From Nostoc sp. JL34 (GTDB taxonomy: Bacteria; Cyanobacteriota; Cyanobacteriia; Cyanobacteriales; Nostocaceae): 64,000 nt of DNA. This document shows positions 19,141 to 27,730 of the stretch, in pieces. The stretch's first letter is position 1. Each line of letters starts with the position of its first letter. The notes under the pieces were generated by a model. That model searched no databases. It saw only the letters and a list, made by a program, of their open reading frames with translations, and was not told where the DNA came from. The position numbers were made by a program, and so were the translations under genes. Where the stretch lies: NCBI RefSeq assembly GCF_017114945.1, contig NZ_JABXKQ010000124.1, positions 146,143 through 210,142 of the forward strand, read 5' to 3'.

Positions 19141-19335
19141 AATATTCTTAACCGAACCTTATTGCAACCATATTCCTCTGTCTAAAAATATCAACAATAC
19201 TTAATAATCCTATGCTCCCATGCATGAAGTGTTGGGTTTTAGTGATAAATAGAGTGTATTGATTATTGTCAACCTAATTTCGGAATCACGCTCAGGGAGC
19301 GCCCTCACTTTTTTGCTATAACTTCAAAAACATAG

Positions 19336-19794
19336 TCATGCATCCACTTTGACTAAATCCACATCCGCAAGCCAGATAATTCTACTTTGAGCTAATGCTT
19401 TTTCTTCTAAGGTAGGAGAACACCACTCTACGGCATAAAGCCAATTGTTTTTTAGGCTAAAAACACCTTGAATAATCCGATGTGCTGGTTTTTCACCAAA
19501 ATCAACTTCCACCACATCACCCAATTTAAAAATTGGAGTCGAAACCGGAGCTTTTTTTAGCAAACTTGTTCCATAAAATTCTTCTCGAGGCAAGTAGAGT
19601 GTTTCACTTTGGCAAACAATCGCATAAATCCACTCTTGTTTCTCCCAGTAAACACCGCAGCAGTAGCCTGACAAATTCGAGCTTGATAAAAAGACTTTCT
19701 CGAGCATTTGAATTGCTAGTGGAGGCATGGCTTGACCCCACGGAGCAGAAGTATGCCAACATGCTTCTAAAGCAGAAATTTTGTTAATCATCAT
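19336..19794 (-). CDS. DUF1392 family protein
   Basis: 152 residues with the pattern of DUF1392, a family nearly confined to Nostocales: MINKISALEACWHTSAPWGQ at the start, then AIQMLEKVFL, YCCGVYWEKQEWIYAIVC, and a second block FKLGDVVEVDFGEKPAHRII with NNWLYAVEW. It looks like two small beta-rich domains with the shape (x)LG(x)VV(x)V. No signal peptide or membrane segment. Function is unknown. The gene is isolated in AT-rich surroundings. Confidence 0.75.
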   Translation of the reverse strand: MMINKISALEACWHTSAPWGQAMPPLAIQMLEKVFLSSSNLSGYCCGVYWEKQEWIYAIVCQSETLYLPREEFYGTSLLKKAPVSTPIFKLGDVVEVDFGEKPAHRIIQGVFSLKNNWLYAVEWCSPTLEEKALAQSRIIWLADVDLVKVDA

Positions 19795-20012
19795 GCAAGC
19801 AGTCCTTTTCTTCCTTTTCTATAAATAAACTTGCTTGCACCAGTGTGATCCGGATGTAATCTCAATTAGTATTGATGAGTTATGAACAAGTTATAAAAAT
19901 TCTACTTGATGGCAGGTAGTCCGTCCTTATGGTATGGATAGAAAGAACTGCATATATGGAGAAGGCAGACCCAGAGTCCTATATAGATGGTTTTTAAGAG
20001 ACTTTTTCCGAG

Positions 20013-20642
20013 CTAATTTTGAGTGAATTTGGATGACTTCTTACGTTTCAGGGCTGAAGATGCGCCGAGAATGCTGAGGGCGAATAGGCTAAGGATGGAG
20101 GTCGGTTCAGGAACGGTGATTATGGTTGCAGTAAAACTAATGGGTAACTCACTATCTTCTGAACCCAAATTTTCAAACCCTGGTATAATTGGCGGTGCAG
20201 AAAAAACCTCTAAATAACCCGGTGTCGGCAAAAAACTCGCGAAAAACGGACTAGAGTAGTTTCCCGCTGAAGTGGAATACCCAAAACCGTCACCCGTTAA
20301 CTGTTGAGCATCAAGACTGATGAAATTGTCAACATCAAAAGGTTCATTTCCCGGTATTGGAGTCCCAGCTGCTTGCAGACCAGTAATCGTTTCACCATTT
20401 CGTGTACCAGTAATTCCAGAAATCGTGTAAAAACCTAAATTGTTAGGAGTGTCATTAGTGGTGAAAGTACCATTTGCCTCTATGCCAGTACCAGAATAAT
20501 TCCAGTTCCAATTTAAGGCAGAGGCGGCTTGCATTGTCTGGAACAACAATCCAGATGTGGTGATCAGAACTGTGGCAGATACTAGAGCTATATTTTTCAT
20601 GCGGGTCGTGAATGCAAACGCGGATCTTATCGGTTGAGTCAA
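20013..20642 (-). CDS. PEP-CTERM sorting domain protein
   Basis: 209 residues: an N-terminal signal peptide (IALVSATVLITTSGLLFQ, around residues 18-40), a beta-rich Gly/Ser/Thr body with no recognised domain, and a classic C-terminal sorting signal VPEPTSILSLFALSILG, i.e. Pro-Glu-Pro, a membrane segment and a basic tail ALKRKKSSKF. PEP-CTERM proteins are exported and processed by exosortase, often as surface or matrix components. Start ATG at 20642 lies upstream of a second Met (MKNIALV) at about residue 15. Confidence 0.88.
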   Translation of the reverse strand: MTQPIRSAFAFTTRMKNIALVSATVLITTSGLLFQTMQAASALNWNWNYSGTGIEANGTFTTNDTPNNLGFYTISGITGTRNGETITGLQAAGTPIPGNEPFDVDNFISLDAQQLTGDGFGYSTSAGNYSSPFFASFLPTPGYLEVFSAPPIIPGFENLGSEDSELPISFTATIITVPEPTSILSLFALSILGASSALKRKKSSKFTQN

Positions 20643-20688
20643 GCTACAGCGTAACCCAAAACCAATGGCATTTTAACATCAAAGATAT

Positions 20689-20840
20689 CTAGAGAACTGT
20701 TTTGCTATCTGGACTGGAGGCGGCGGAAAGAACCGAGTTGGAATGACCGATGAGAGTGCGGATTTCCTCTCTTCTGCTGTGGCTAGATTCCACAATTTAA
20801 TAGTATTGTCAGCATTACCACTGACAATACTATTAAACTG
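20689..20840 (-). pseudogene. WD40 repeat gene remnant with a frameshift
   Basis: The minus strand reads SIVSGNADNTIKLWNLATAE, one clear WD40 blade, and then, after a two-base shift in GAAGAGAGGAAATC, continues as EIRTLIGHSNSVLSAASSPD to a stop at 20689. Together they make more than one blade of a WD40 protein; nothing upstream continues it. It is the 3' relic of a larger gene. Confidence 0.7.
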
Positions 20841-20927
20841 TATCCTGTGTGAAAGAAAAGCGATCGCTATCCCCAAAAAAAACTTAACATTAACCTTAGA
20901 AGTGTTAATTTTTCATAAGACAAACTC

Positions 20928-22199
20928 ATGGGTTACTACATCGCTCCCCGCTTTTTGGACAAACTCGCTGTCCACATCACCAAAAATTTTCTGAAGCTTC
21001 CTGGCGTGCGAGTTCCTGTGATTTTGGGTATTCATGGACGCAAAGGAGAAGGCAAAACATTTCAATGTCAATTAGTCTTCGAGAAAATGGGGATCGAGGT
21101 GACTCACGTATCTGGCGGCGAATTGGAAAGTCCAGATGCAGGAGATCCAGCGCGGTTGATTCGGCTGCGTTATCGGGAAACAGCGGAACTGATCAAGGTA
21201 CGCGGCAAAATGTGTGTATTGATGATTAACGATTTAGATGCGGGTGCTGGACGCTTTGATGAAGGCACTCAATATACTGTAAACACGCAGTTGGTGAATG
21301 CCACGCTGATGAATATTGCTGATAATCCCACAGATGTGCAGTTGCCGGGAAGCTATGATTCCACACCTTTACATCGTGTGCCAATTATTGTCACAGGTAA
21401 TGATTTTTCTACCCTCTATGCACCGTTAATTCGGGATGGACGGATGGAGAAATTCTACTGGGAACCAGATAGAGATGACAAGGTGGGAATTGTCAAGGGG
21501 ATTTTTGAACCGGATGGATTGTCACAGAAGGAAGTTGAACAGCTAGTTGATACTTTTGTCAATCAGTCCATTGACTTTTTTAGCGCTTTGCGATCGCGTA
21601 TTTATGACGAACAAATCCGCAACTACATCCATAAAGTAGGTTTTGAGCAGATATCCTTGAATGTGGTTAACAGCACTCAAGGGCCACCAGAATTTAAAAA
21701 GCCAGATTTCAGGCTGTCTCACTTAATCGAGTCTGGTAACTTCCTGGTTGGCGAACAAAAACGGGTGGAAAATTCCCATTTGGTTGATGATTACAACCGA
21801 CTAAATCGAGGTAGAAATTCTCAATCTGCACCACCTACTGCTGGAACACCAATTAGTCAGCCGTCAAATGGCGCAACCAAAGAAGTAAAAACTAATCAAT
21901 TCCAGAAACAGCAAGCATCAAGTGCCCATTTAACTTTAGAGACACAAGAACAGATTCGGCAATTATTGTCTCAAGGTTACAAAATTAGTATTGAACACGT
22001 AGATGAGCGCCGCTTCCGCACAGGTTCTTGGCAAACTTGTGTTCATAGCCACATCGATGCTGAGTCTGATGCCATCTCAAATTTAGAGGCAACTTTGTCA
22101 GAATATAGCGGTGAATATGTGCGCTTAGTAGGTATCGATCCTAAAGCCAAGCGGCGGGTGGTGGAGACAATTATTCAGCGTCCAAATGGAAACAATTAG
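20928..22199 (+). CDS. rca: Rubisco activase with RbcS-like (SSUL) C-terminal domain
   Basis: 423 residues. The AAA+ part has Walker A GIHGRKGEGKT at residues 34-44, Walker B-like VLMINDLDAGAGR, and the sensor region VPIIVTGNDFSTLYAPLIRDGR; this resembles plant activase and removes inhibitory sugar phosphates from Rubisco. After a Gln/Ser-rich linker (about 290-320) comes a small-subunit-like domain (about 325-420: HLTLETQEQIRQLLSQGYK, RRFRTGSWQTCV, YVRLVGIDPKAKRRVVE), which in heterocystous cyanobacteria tethers the activase to Rubisco and helps carboxysome packaging. The gene is alone; rbcL/rbcS are not in the window. A hairpin terminator follows. Confidence 0.95.
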   Translation: MGYYIAPRFLDKLAVHITKNFLKLPGVRVPVILGIHGRKGEGKTFQCQLVFEKMGIEVTHVSGGELESPDAGDPARLIRLRYRETAELIKVRGKMCVLMINDLDAGAGRFDEGTQYTVNTQLVNATLMNIADNPTDVQLPGSYDSTPLHRVPIIVTGNDFSTLYAPLIRDGRMEKFYWEPDRDDKVGIVKGIFEPDGLSQKEVEQLVDTFVNQSIDFFSALRSRIYDEQIRNYIHKVGFEQISLNVVNSTQGPPEFKKPDFRLSHLIESGNFLVGEQKRVENSHLVDDYNRLNRGRNSQSAPPTAGTPISQPSNGATKEVKTNQFQKQQASSAHLTLETQEQIRQLLSQGYKISIEHVDERRFRTGSWQTCVHSHIDAESDAISNLEATLSEYSGEYVRLVGIDPKAKRRVVETIIQRPNGNN

Positions 22200-22314
22200 G
22201 GGCAGATGCAGCAGAATCCGGGAGTTAGGAATCAGAAGTGAAATTGACGGTGAGAAACTGCATCTACACAGACAAAACTCGCTAGCGCGAGTTAAAAAAG
22301 CTTGATTTTCTATT

Positions 22315-22332
22315 AGCCCACGAAAGTGGGCT
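22315..22332 (+). terminator. hairpin terminator after rca
   Basis: AGCCCAC-GAAA-GTGGGCT followed by TTGTTT. A second hairpin, AACTCGC-TAGC-GCGAGTT, lies just upstream at 22276-22293. Confidence 0.65.
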
Positions 22333-22572
22333 TTGTTTATGTGCCCGTCATATCATGTTCGGGTAAAGACTTATCATTTAGACCACAGGGGTGCAGAGGG
22401 CAGGGAGCAGTGAGAAAGAGGTTTTCCTGATTTTTGCACGGATGCGGTAATCATAAGTAATTAACCGGACTTGATATCAATTCTGCGAATTCTATTCACT
22501 AAGGCTTTTGTTAACTACTTAAACAACTGAAAATAATTTACTTCCTCAATTTGATAGCTGAATTTTTCCCTT

Positions 22573-23322
22573 TTAACTACAAGTATTTGCTGAAGCCGAG
22601 GTCACTGTTCTTAAATCACCAGTGAATATAACTGTGTATGGATAAGGTGATGAACCAGAGCAACTCATGGAATTTGTATTAGCGCGACGGGGAGTCCACC
22701 ATGACTTTGCTTGCACAGTCAAATTTGCACCATTCCATGATAGGTTGTTAACAACTAAAGAGTTGGTTTGTCCATTATCTGCCTTTTTTGCAGATAAAAA
22801 TGTGGCATAAGAAACCTCGCCGTTAGCTGGATTAATCCGGGCTATAACTGCGACTTTTGGCCCGCCTCCGCTACCATAGCTAGTCAACCAACGTCCACTA
22901 GCAAAGCGGCGAAAATCATTACCCGTCTGACTGCCAGTGGAAGAGTAAATGCCATATAAAACATCACTTCCATTCCAATACAATCCGTAACCTGTACCAT
23001 CGTCATTTGTTGTTTCGTAATCAGTTCGACACCATGTTTTTATCCCATTATTGAAGCGGATAGTTACAGGGTTTTTGTTATTTGAGAGTTGCTGATAACC
23101 AATGTAAAAGCTTGTTGATCCATTAACTACTCTGGGCCCATTTTTAGCTTTGATTGTCGCTTCACTATCATTGCAACTGAATGTCACAGCATTTTTGATA
23201 GATGAATTTACTGTTTCGGCTAAAGCTGGAGGAGCTTTTTGTGTGAGGACTAAATCAGCTACTAATATTACAGACAAGGAAAAACCTGCAAAATACTTCT
23301 GTAATTTGCGAGAATAAATCAT
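22573..23322 (-). CDS. secreted protein of unknown function
   Basis: 249 residues from ATG 23322 (a GTG 15 codons upstream is open but would bury the signal peptide). N-terminal signal peptide: MIYSRKLQKYFAGFSLSVIL followed by hydrophobic VADLVLTQ and cleavage at ALA-ET about residue 35. The mature part is rich in Asn, Ser, Gly and Trp with four well-spaced Cys (FSCND, KTWCRT, SMSCSG, NTCS), suggesting two disulfides, and beta-structure (YGSGGGPKVAVIARINPANG). I do not recognise a family. Likely periplasmic or extracellular. Confidence 0.65.
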   Translation of the reverse strand: MIYSRKLQKYFAGFSLSVILVADLVLTQKAPPALAETVNSSIKNAVTFSCNDSEATIKAKNGPRVVNGSTSFYIGYQQLSNNKNPVTIRFNNGIKTWCRTDYETTNDDGTGYGLYWNGSDVLYGIYSSTGSQTGNDFRRFASGRWLTSYGSGGGPKVAVIARINPANGEVSYATFLSAKKADNGQTNSLVVNNLSWNGANLTVQAKSWWTPRRANTNSMSCSGSSPYPYTVIFTGDLRTVTSASANTCS

Positions 23323-23687
23323 GGTATAAACCTGCCGAGTCAAGTGGAACGGAAAACACCGTACCACTATAAACTCTAATCAGTATTTAGACAAGTAAAA
23401 TTATTTAAGTTCCCATTTTGCAGTATTTTCAACATGGTAAAAAATGAAAATATACTACAAAGTGCATAACCTAATATGCATGAAAATGCCTGATATTAGC
23501 TGTATATAATTGTTACTTATCAAAGAGGATCAGTAAATAGAAGAAATTGTCATGGGTTACGCCTTACTATAGGCGATCGCAGCAGTCAAAATAATGGTTT
23601 TAATGAACGATGTAGCGTTTGTTCATGCTCCATATCCCTTGGGAAAAGCTTTCTTACCGTTTGCTTCGTGCTTCCGGTAGTACTTTC
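23323..23687. other. intergenic, AT-rich, no gene
   Basis: The upstream region of the secreted protein gene and downstream of the hypothetical gene at 23688. It contains one HIP1 site near 23575. No ORF or RNA recognised. Confidence 0.4.
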
Positions 23688-24083
23688 TTAGGCGATTTTA
23701 GCATTTTCATCTGATACTTCCCCTGCAACAGCTTTCAGACGGCTCAATCTGCTTTTGCGAACACGTTCACTATCACGAACGCCACCCGCCATTTCGTATT
23801 CGCTGCTGTCTTTGCCATATTTAAAAGCAACTCCTCTTACCATCTTATCTGTAAGATTACTTAAGGTTTTTTCCATTGCATCAATTTTAGTTTTGGAAGA
23901 GTCAATTACAGTTAAAGCAGTGTTATAAGCATCAAGCATAGTTCGTAACTGCTCAATTGATTTAGTCAGGTTTTGTAAATCGCAATCATCACCAAAATTC
24001 ATATTTAAATCAATTGCTTTTAGCCCAGCCGATCTCAATTCAGCTTTTTCGAGAATACGGGATGTACGTTTTTTACGGGACAT
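23688..24083 (-). CDS. hypothetical coiled-coil protein
   Basis: 131 residues, highly charged. The start MSRKKRTSRILEKAELRSAG is basic; residues 40-85 (NLTKSIEQLRTMLDAYNTAL... SSKTKIDAMEKTLSNLTDKM) form a probable coiled coil, and the end carries KYGKDSSEYEMAGGVRDSER followed by basic residues. The YEMAGG-R-SER segment recurs in small cyanobacterial proteins of unknown function that I recall but cannot name. No transmembrane segment. The gene is isolated. Confidence 0.6.
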   Translation of the reverse strand: MSRKKRTSRILEKAELRSAGLKAIDLNMNFGDDCDLQNLTKSIEQLRTMLDAYNTALTVIDSSKTKIDAMEKTLSNLTDKMVRGVAFKYGKDSSEYEMAGGVRDSERVRKSRLSRLKAVAGEVSDENAKIA

Positions 24084-24247
24084 AGATATATTCCTTAGAG
24101 AGAGTTATAGAGCTAGTTTGCCTTAGTAAAGCTGTTTTTTGGTTCAGTAAAATTAGTGAATAGTTATGTTTATTAAAAAATACAAGCAAGTCTGAGTGAT
24201 TTTTCTTAATTTTTAGTTTTTACCTGTTTTTCTTCACAATTGCTTTA

Positions 24248-24448
24248 ATGTTGATGAGGAATGTTGCAATGTTTATGAGGAATGTTGCAATGTTTATGAG
24301 AAATGTTTCAATGTTGATGAGGAATATTTCAATGTTGATGAGGAATGTTGCAATGTTTATGAAGAATGTTGCAATGTTGATGAGGAATGTTTCAATGTTG
24401 ATGAGGAATGTTTCAATGTTGATGAGGAATGCTGCAATGTTGACGATG
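24248..24448. repeat. 21-bp minisatellite
   Basis: Nine full units of about ATGTTGATGAGGAATGTTGCA plus a partial unit. Variation is concentrated in two positions (TTG/TTT and GCA/TCA). Because 21 is a multiple of three it reads as a run of M-(L/F)-M-R-N-V-(A/S), but there is no sign that this is a real protein. Confidence 0.85.
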
Positions 24449-24517
24449 AGAATAAAGGCTTATATATAGTAGTCCTATTTGAGTTGTGAAAAGACAAGGT
24501 GCAGACAAGAGGCTCAG

Positions 24518-24678
24518 AAGTTGTTTGAAAAGTTGTAAAGTATACTCAAAACCCCTCTTCATTCCTCTCTCCGTTTCGGGGAGAGGCTTTGAAACCCCCA
24601 TTCCCTTGTAGGGAAGGGGGGCTGGGGGGTTAGGTTTTCCAGGCTTAGATGTTACCAAAAAAACTTTTCAAACATCCT
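24518..24678 (+). mobile_element. 161-bp MITE-like element, copy B
   Basis: Ends AGTTGTTTGAAAAGT (24519-24533) and ACTTTTCAAACATCCT (24663-24678) are inverted repeats. The interior carries CCTCTCTCC...GGGGAGAGG and CCCTTGTAGGGAAGGGGG hairpins. It aligns with the reverse complement of 1047-1207. Confidence 0.7.
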
Positions 24679-24753
24679 TTCAGAACAACTGGTTACAGGT
24701 AGGCAAACTGACGCCACAGTGTACTAAACTTAATTTTGAATTTTCTAATTTTT

Positions 24754-25914
24754 ATGCAACCCCGACAAAGCATCATTGAAATATTTTCAACTTTTGTGCA
24801 ATTTACTGGCGATCGCTTTAGTCGTTGGGCGATAGAATCAAGTTTGCGTCGTAGTATCCAAAGTTGTCTAAACCATACGCCACAAGAAACTTCTGAATAT
24901 TTTTGGACACTTTATTGGTATAAATTTTGGCAGCTTCCCGAAACTGAGTCACTAGCTAGGCAACATCTCATGGCTTATTTGCAAGAACCTTGTTATTGGG
25001 TATCCCAAAAGACGGTTGCTAGTTTTGCCAGTACTCAGTATAAACTGTCAGACTGTTTTCAGATTGCGATCGCTCAAGTTGATAAAGTCCTCAAAGGTTT
25101 TAACCCCAATCAAGGTTTTACCTTAAAAAGCTACGCCAACGCCATCTTTAGCAGTACTATCCGCGAAACTTTGCGCCAAAAAAGGGAAGTTGATATTTGT
25201 ACAGATTGGGGACTATTACGGAAAATCACTAAAAAGCTTTTGGTGGAGTCTTTGCAAAATGCTGGCTTATCCCCAGAGAATATTAATGCTTATATCTTTG
25301 CTTGGAACTGTTTCACAACCCTATATCTTCCTAAGAAAACTGGTGCTTCTCGCCAACTTTCTCGACCTGACGATAAAATTTGGGAAGCGATCGCTAAAGC
25401 TTATAATTCACAAAGTAGTCAGCAAGTCAATGCCCAAATTCTAGAAAAATGGCTGGTAAATGCTGCTAAATCTGTACGCAAGTATTGTTATCCCACCCCA
25501 GAGTCTCTCAATACCCCCAAAGGTGGCGATGATTCCTGGGAGTGGCTGGATAATCTCACGGGAAGTCAACAAGAATCCCTAATCAATGAAATTGTTGCCC
25601 AAGAAGAAGAACAAACTAGAATCTCTCAGCAAACTGAGATTAAGAAAGTTTTAGTCGTAGCGATCGCTCAACTTGAACCGCAATTACAAGAGATTGTACA
25701 ACTTTACTATGGTCAAGAACTAACTCAAGACAAAATTGCTAAACAATTACAAATGCAGCAGTATACTGTCTCGCGGCGACTAAAAAAAGCGCAGGAAGTT
25801 TTGTTGCGGTCTTTAGCTAACTGGAGTCAAGATAATTTGCATATTTCTGTTACTTCAGACCTACTCAAAACTATAAATACAGTCATGGAGGAATGGCTGA
25901 GAAATTATTACTAA
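24754..25914 (+). CDS. sigma-70 family RNA polymerase sigma factor (group 3/ECF-like)
   Basis: 386 residues from ATG 24754 (TTG at 24736 also open). The region-2-like part is around residues 80-150 (YLQEPCYWVSQKTVASFAST, KLSDCFQIAIAQVDKVLKGF, FTLKSYANAIFSSTIRETL), and region 4 with a helix-turn-helix lies at the end (LEPQLQEIVQLYYGQELTQD, KIAKQLQMQQYTVSRRLKKA). It is longer than typical ECF factors and belongs to a cyanobacterial type that sits directly before a DUF1822 gene. The stop is 23 bp from the DUF1822 start, so the two are co-transcribed; the partner may act as an anti-sigma or regulatory protein, which is inference. Confidence 0.8.
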   Translation: MQPRQSIIEIFSTFVQFTGDRFSRWAIESSLRRSIQSCLNHTPQETSEYFWTLYWYKFWQLPETESLARQHLMAYLQEPCYWVSQKTVASFASTQYKLSDCFQIAIAQVDKVLKGFNPNQGFTLKSYANAIFSSTIRETLRQKREVDICTDWGLLRKITKKLLVESLQNAGLSPENINAYIFAWNCFTTLYLPKKTGASRQLSRPDDKIWEAIAKAYNSQSSQQVNAQILEKWLVNAAKSVRKYCYPTPESLNTPKGGDDSWEWLDNLTGSQQESLINEIVAQEEEQTRISQQTEIKKVLVVAIAQLEPQLQEIVQLYYGQELTQDKIAKQLQMQQYTVSRRLKKAQEVLLRSLANWSQDNLHISVTSDLLKTINTVMEEWLRNYY

Positions 25915-25937
25915 TCCCCAAAACCAGAATAACCACC

Positions 25938-27113
25938 ATGACTGCTGACACCAGTATATTTACTTTTGCTAACCCAACTGACCTGATTTTAGAAATCCCC
26001 ACCGCCACCCAAAATCAGGCGGATGTTTACAGTCAATCTTTTTCTAACCCCACTTCTGGCTATCAAGGTTATATTAATGAACTTTGCCTAAGTGCTGTTT
26101 TGCTATGGTTACAAGAGGATGTCACACCGCAAGCAAAAGTCTGGCCAACTACGACTGTTTTATCCAGTTTTTGGGAACTAGTAAATGGAACCGCAATCAC
26201 CTCAGAGGCGACTCGATTTATCTTGATTCCCAGTGAAACAATTGATTTAAGTGAATTGCGAGTACCGCAAGAATGGGTGGATATTCCTAGTTGGGTAGGT
26301 GATTATTACTTAGCTGTGCAGGTAGAACCAGATGAAGGCTATGTGAGAGTTTGGGGTTATTGCACCCATGCACAACTCAAATCTCAGGGTAGTTATGATG
26401 CAAGCGATCGCACTTATGCTCTTGATGCTGCCGACATCATTAATGATATCAGCGTTTTAGCGGTGGCGCAGCAACTTTGCCCAGAAGAATCAACACGTAG
26501 CGCGATTGAAGAGATTCTTCCCATACCGCAACTACAAGCACAAAACTTAATTACCCGTCTGGGAAATCCAGAAATACTTATACCGAGACTAGCTATCCCT
26601 TTTCAATTATGGGGAGGGTTAATTGAACATGGCGGTTGGCGAAAAAGCTTATATCAACGACGCTTGGGACTACCAGAACAGTGGTCGGTTCTGCAATGGT
26701 TGCAAGGGGGTGTTGACCAAGTTGCGGAAGCTGTCGGTTGGGGAAGCTTTGATTTCCAACTGAGTGCGGCTGGGGCGCGGGGTGTTGACCAAAGGCAACC
26801 AGAATCTATTTTATCTCGCCAACTAGCAATCGCAGGTCAAATCTATGAATTGCTGATTTTACCACAACGCGAATCAGACACAACAGTTTGGCGCTTTGAG
26901 TTACGTAACCTGATTGTGGGGGCAGCCATTCCTGGTGGTTTTAAACTCCGACTCCTCACAGAAGATTTACAGCCCTTTGCCAACAACGAAGATATAGCTA
27001 TAACTGCCGTAGAACTACTTTATGTAGAAGTTGCGCTACTGCCAGGAGAAGGCATAGTCTGGGAAATAGAACCTCTTCCCGATAATTATGACCGAGAAAT
27101 CCTCAGATTTTAA
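25938..27113 (+). CDS. DUF1822 family protein
   Basis: 391 residues from ATG 25938, chosen because it follows the sigma-factor stop; the frame is open 45 bp further upstream. The DUF1822 pattern is seen in LILEIPTATQNQADVYSQSF, YINELCLSAVLLWLQED, WELVNGTAIT, and VPQEWVDIPSWVGDYYLAVQ. The C-terminal half is beta-rich (WRFELRNLIVGAAIPGGFKL). No signal peptide or membrane helix. The family is cyanobacterial and usually follows a sigma-70 gene, as here. Function unproven. Confidence 0.82.
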   Translation: MTADTSIFTFANPTDLILEIPTATQNQADVYSQSFSNPTSGYQGYINELCLSAVLLWLQEDVTPQAKVWPTTTVLSSFWELVNGTAITSEATRFILIPSETIDLSELRVPQEWVDIPSWVGDYYLAVQVEPDEGYVRVWGYCTHAQLKSQGSYDASDRTYALDAADIINDISVLAVAQQLCPEESTRSAIEEILPIPQLQAQNLITRLGNPEILIPRLAIPFQLWGGLIEHGGWRKSLYQRRLGLPEQWSVLQWLQGGVDQVAEAVGWGSFDFQLSAAGARGVDQRQPESILSRQLAIAGQIYELLILPQRESDTTVWRFELRNLIVGAAIPGGFKLRLLTEDLQPFANNEDIAITAVELLYVEVALLPGEGIVWEIEPLPDNYDREILRF

Positions 27114-27186
27114 GCTCTTGTTTGGCTTTTTTATAGATAATTACAGTGGAGAATTATCTCGAAAATCCACTTACCCATAAACAGCC

Positions 27187-27654
27187 ATGAGAGAAAAGCC
27201 TAAACAAAAAATGCGTATATGGGCGATGTTATGTCATCTCTCGGCTTTATTAGGATGGATATTATTATGTTTTTTAGTCTTTCTTGGCATCCCTTTATAT
27301 TTACCTCTAAATCTTTTAGTTCCACTCCTAATTTGGCGATTCAAAAAAGCGCAATATCCCTGGATTGATTTCCAAGGAAAGGAATCATTAAATTTTCAAA
27401 TTTCTTTAACACTATACACGTTTATTGTCATAGTAATTTCATTAATTTTAGTGTTAACAAGTTTTAGTCTAGCAGTAACTACCAATGGTTCAGTTAATGA
27501 AATAAAAACCACCTTAGATAGCATATTAATTTTTCTCATGTCTTTAATTTCATTAAAGCTGTTACTACAATCATTTGTAGTGACCTTTGCTGCTATCAAA
27601 GCTTACAATGGTGAGTATTATCGTTACCCTCTCACAATTAGAGTTTTACGATAA
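27187..27654 (+). CDS. DUF4870 (Tic20-like) membrane protein
   Basis: 155 residues with three or four membrane segments: LCHLSALLGWILLCFLVFLG, NLLVPLLIWRFKK, LTLYTFIVIVISLILVLTSF, and a last one around SLISLKLLLQSFVVTFAAIK. The combination of an N-terminal MLCHLSAL helix, LVPLLIWRFKK and the short PWIDFQGKESLNFQIS loop is diagnostic of DUF4870. Role unknown; related proteins resemble the Tic20 import component. Confidence 0.85.
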   Translation: MREKPKQKMRIWAMLCHLSALLGWILLCFLVFLGIPLYLPLNLLVPLLIWRFKKAQYPWIDFQGKESLNFQISLTLYTFIVIVISLILVLTSFSLAVTTNGSVNEIKTTLDSILIFLMSLISLKLLLQSFVVTFAAIKAYNGEYYRYPLTIRVLR

Positions 27655-27730
27655 CAAATGATTAAGCCTTTTTTGGTTAACGCTAATGTCACTGATCACT
27701 GTTTGATATAAATATGGGAATAAAAATTAT

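Larger units (their letters stand above)
18414..19335. other. 920-bp region without a recognisable gene
   Basis: It contains HIP1 sites near 18500-18540, a strong minus-strand terminator (18718-18744), an AT-rich stretch and a long inverted repeat (19094-19140). Plus-strand sequence near 18555-18710 reads partly like protein but is broken by stops; I do not recognise it. Confidence 0.4.

Noticed and set aside
24248..24469. 73-codon frame over the 21-bp repeat as a real gene
   Set aside because: The peptide is only the translation of a tandem repeat (M-x-M-R-N-V-x), with no independent sign of coding.
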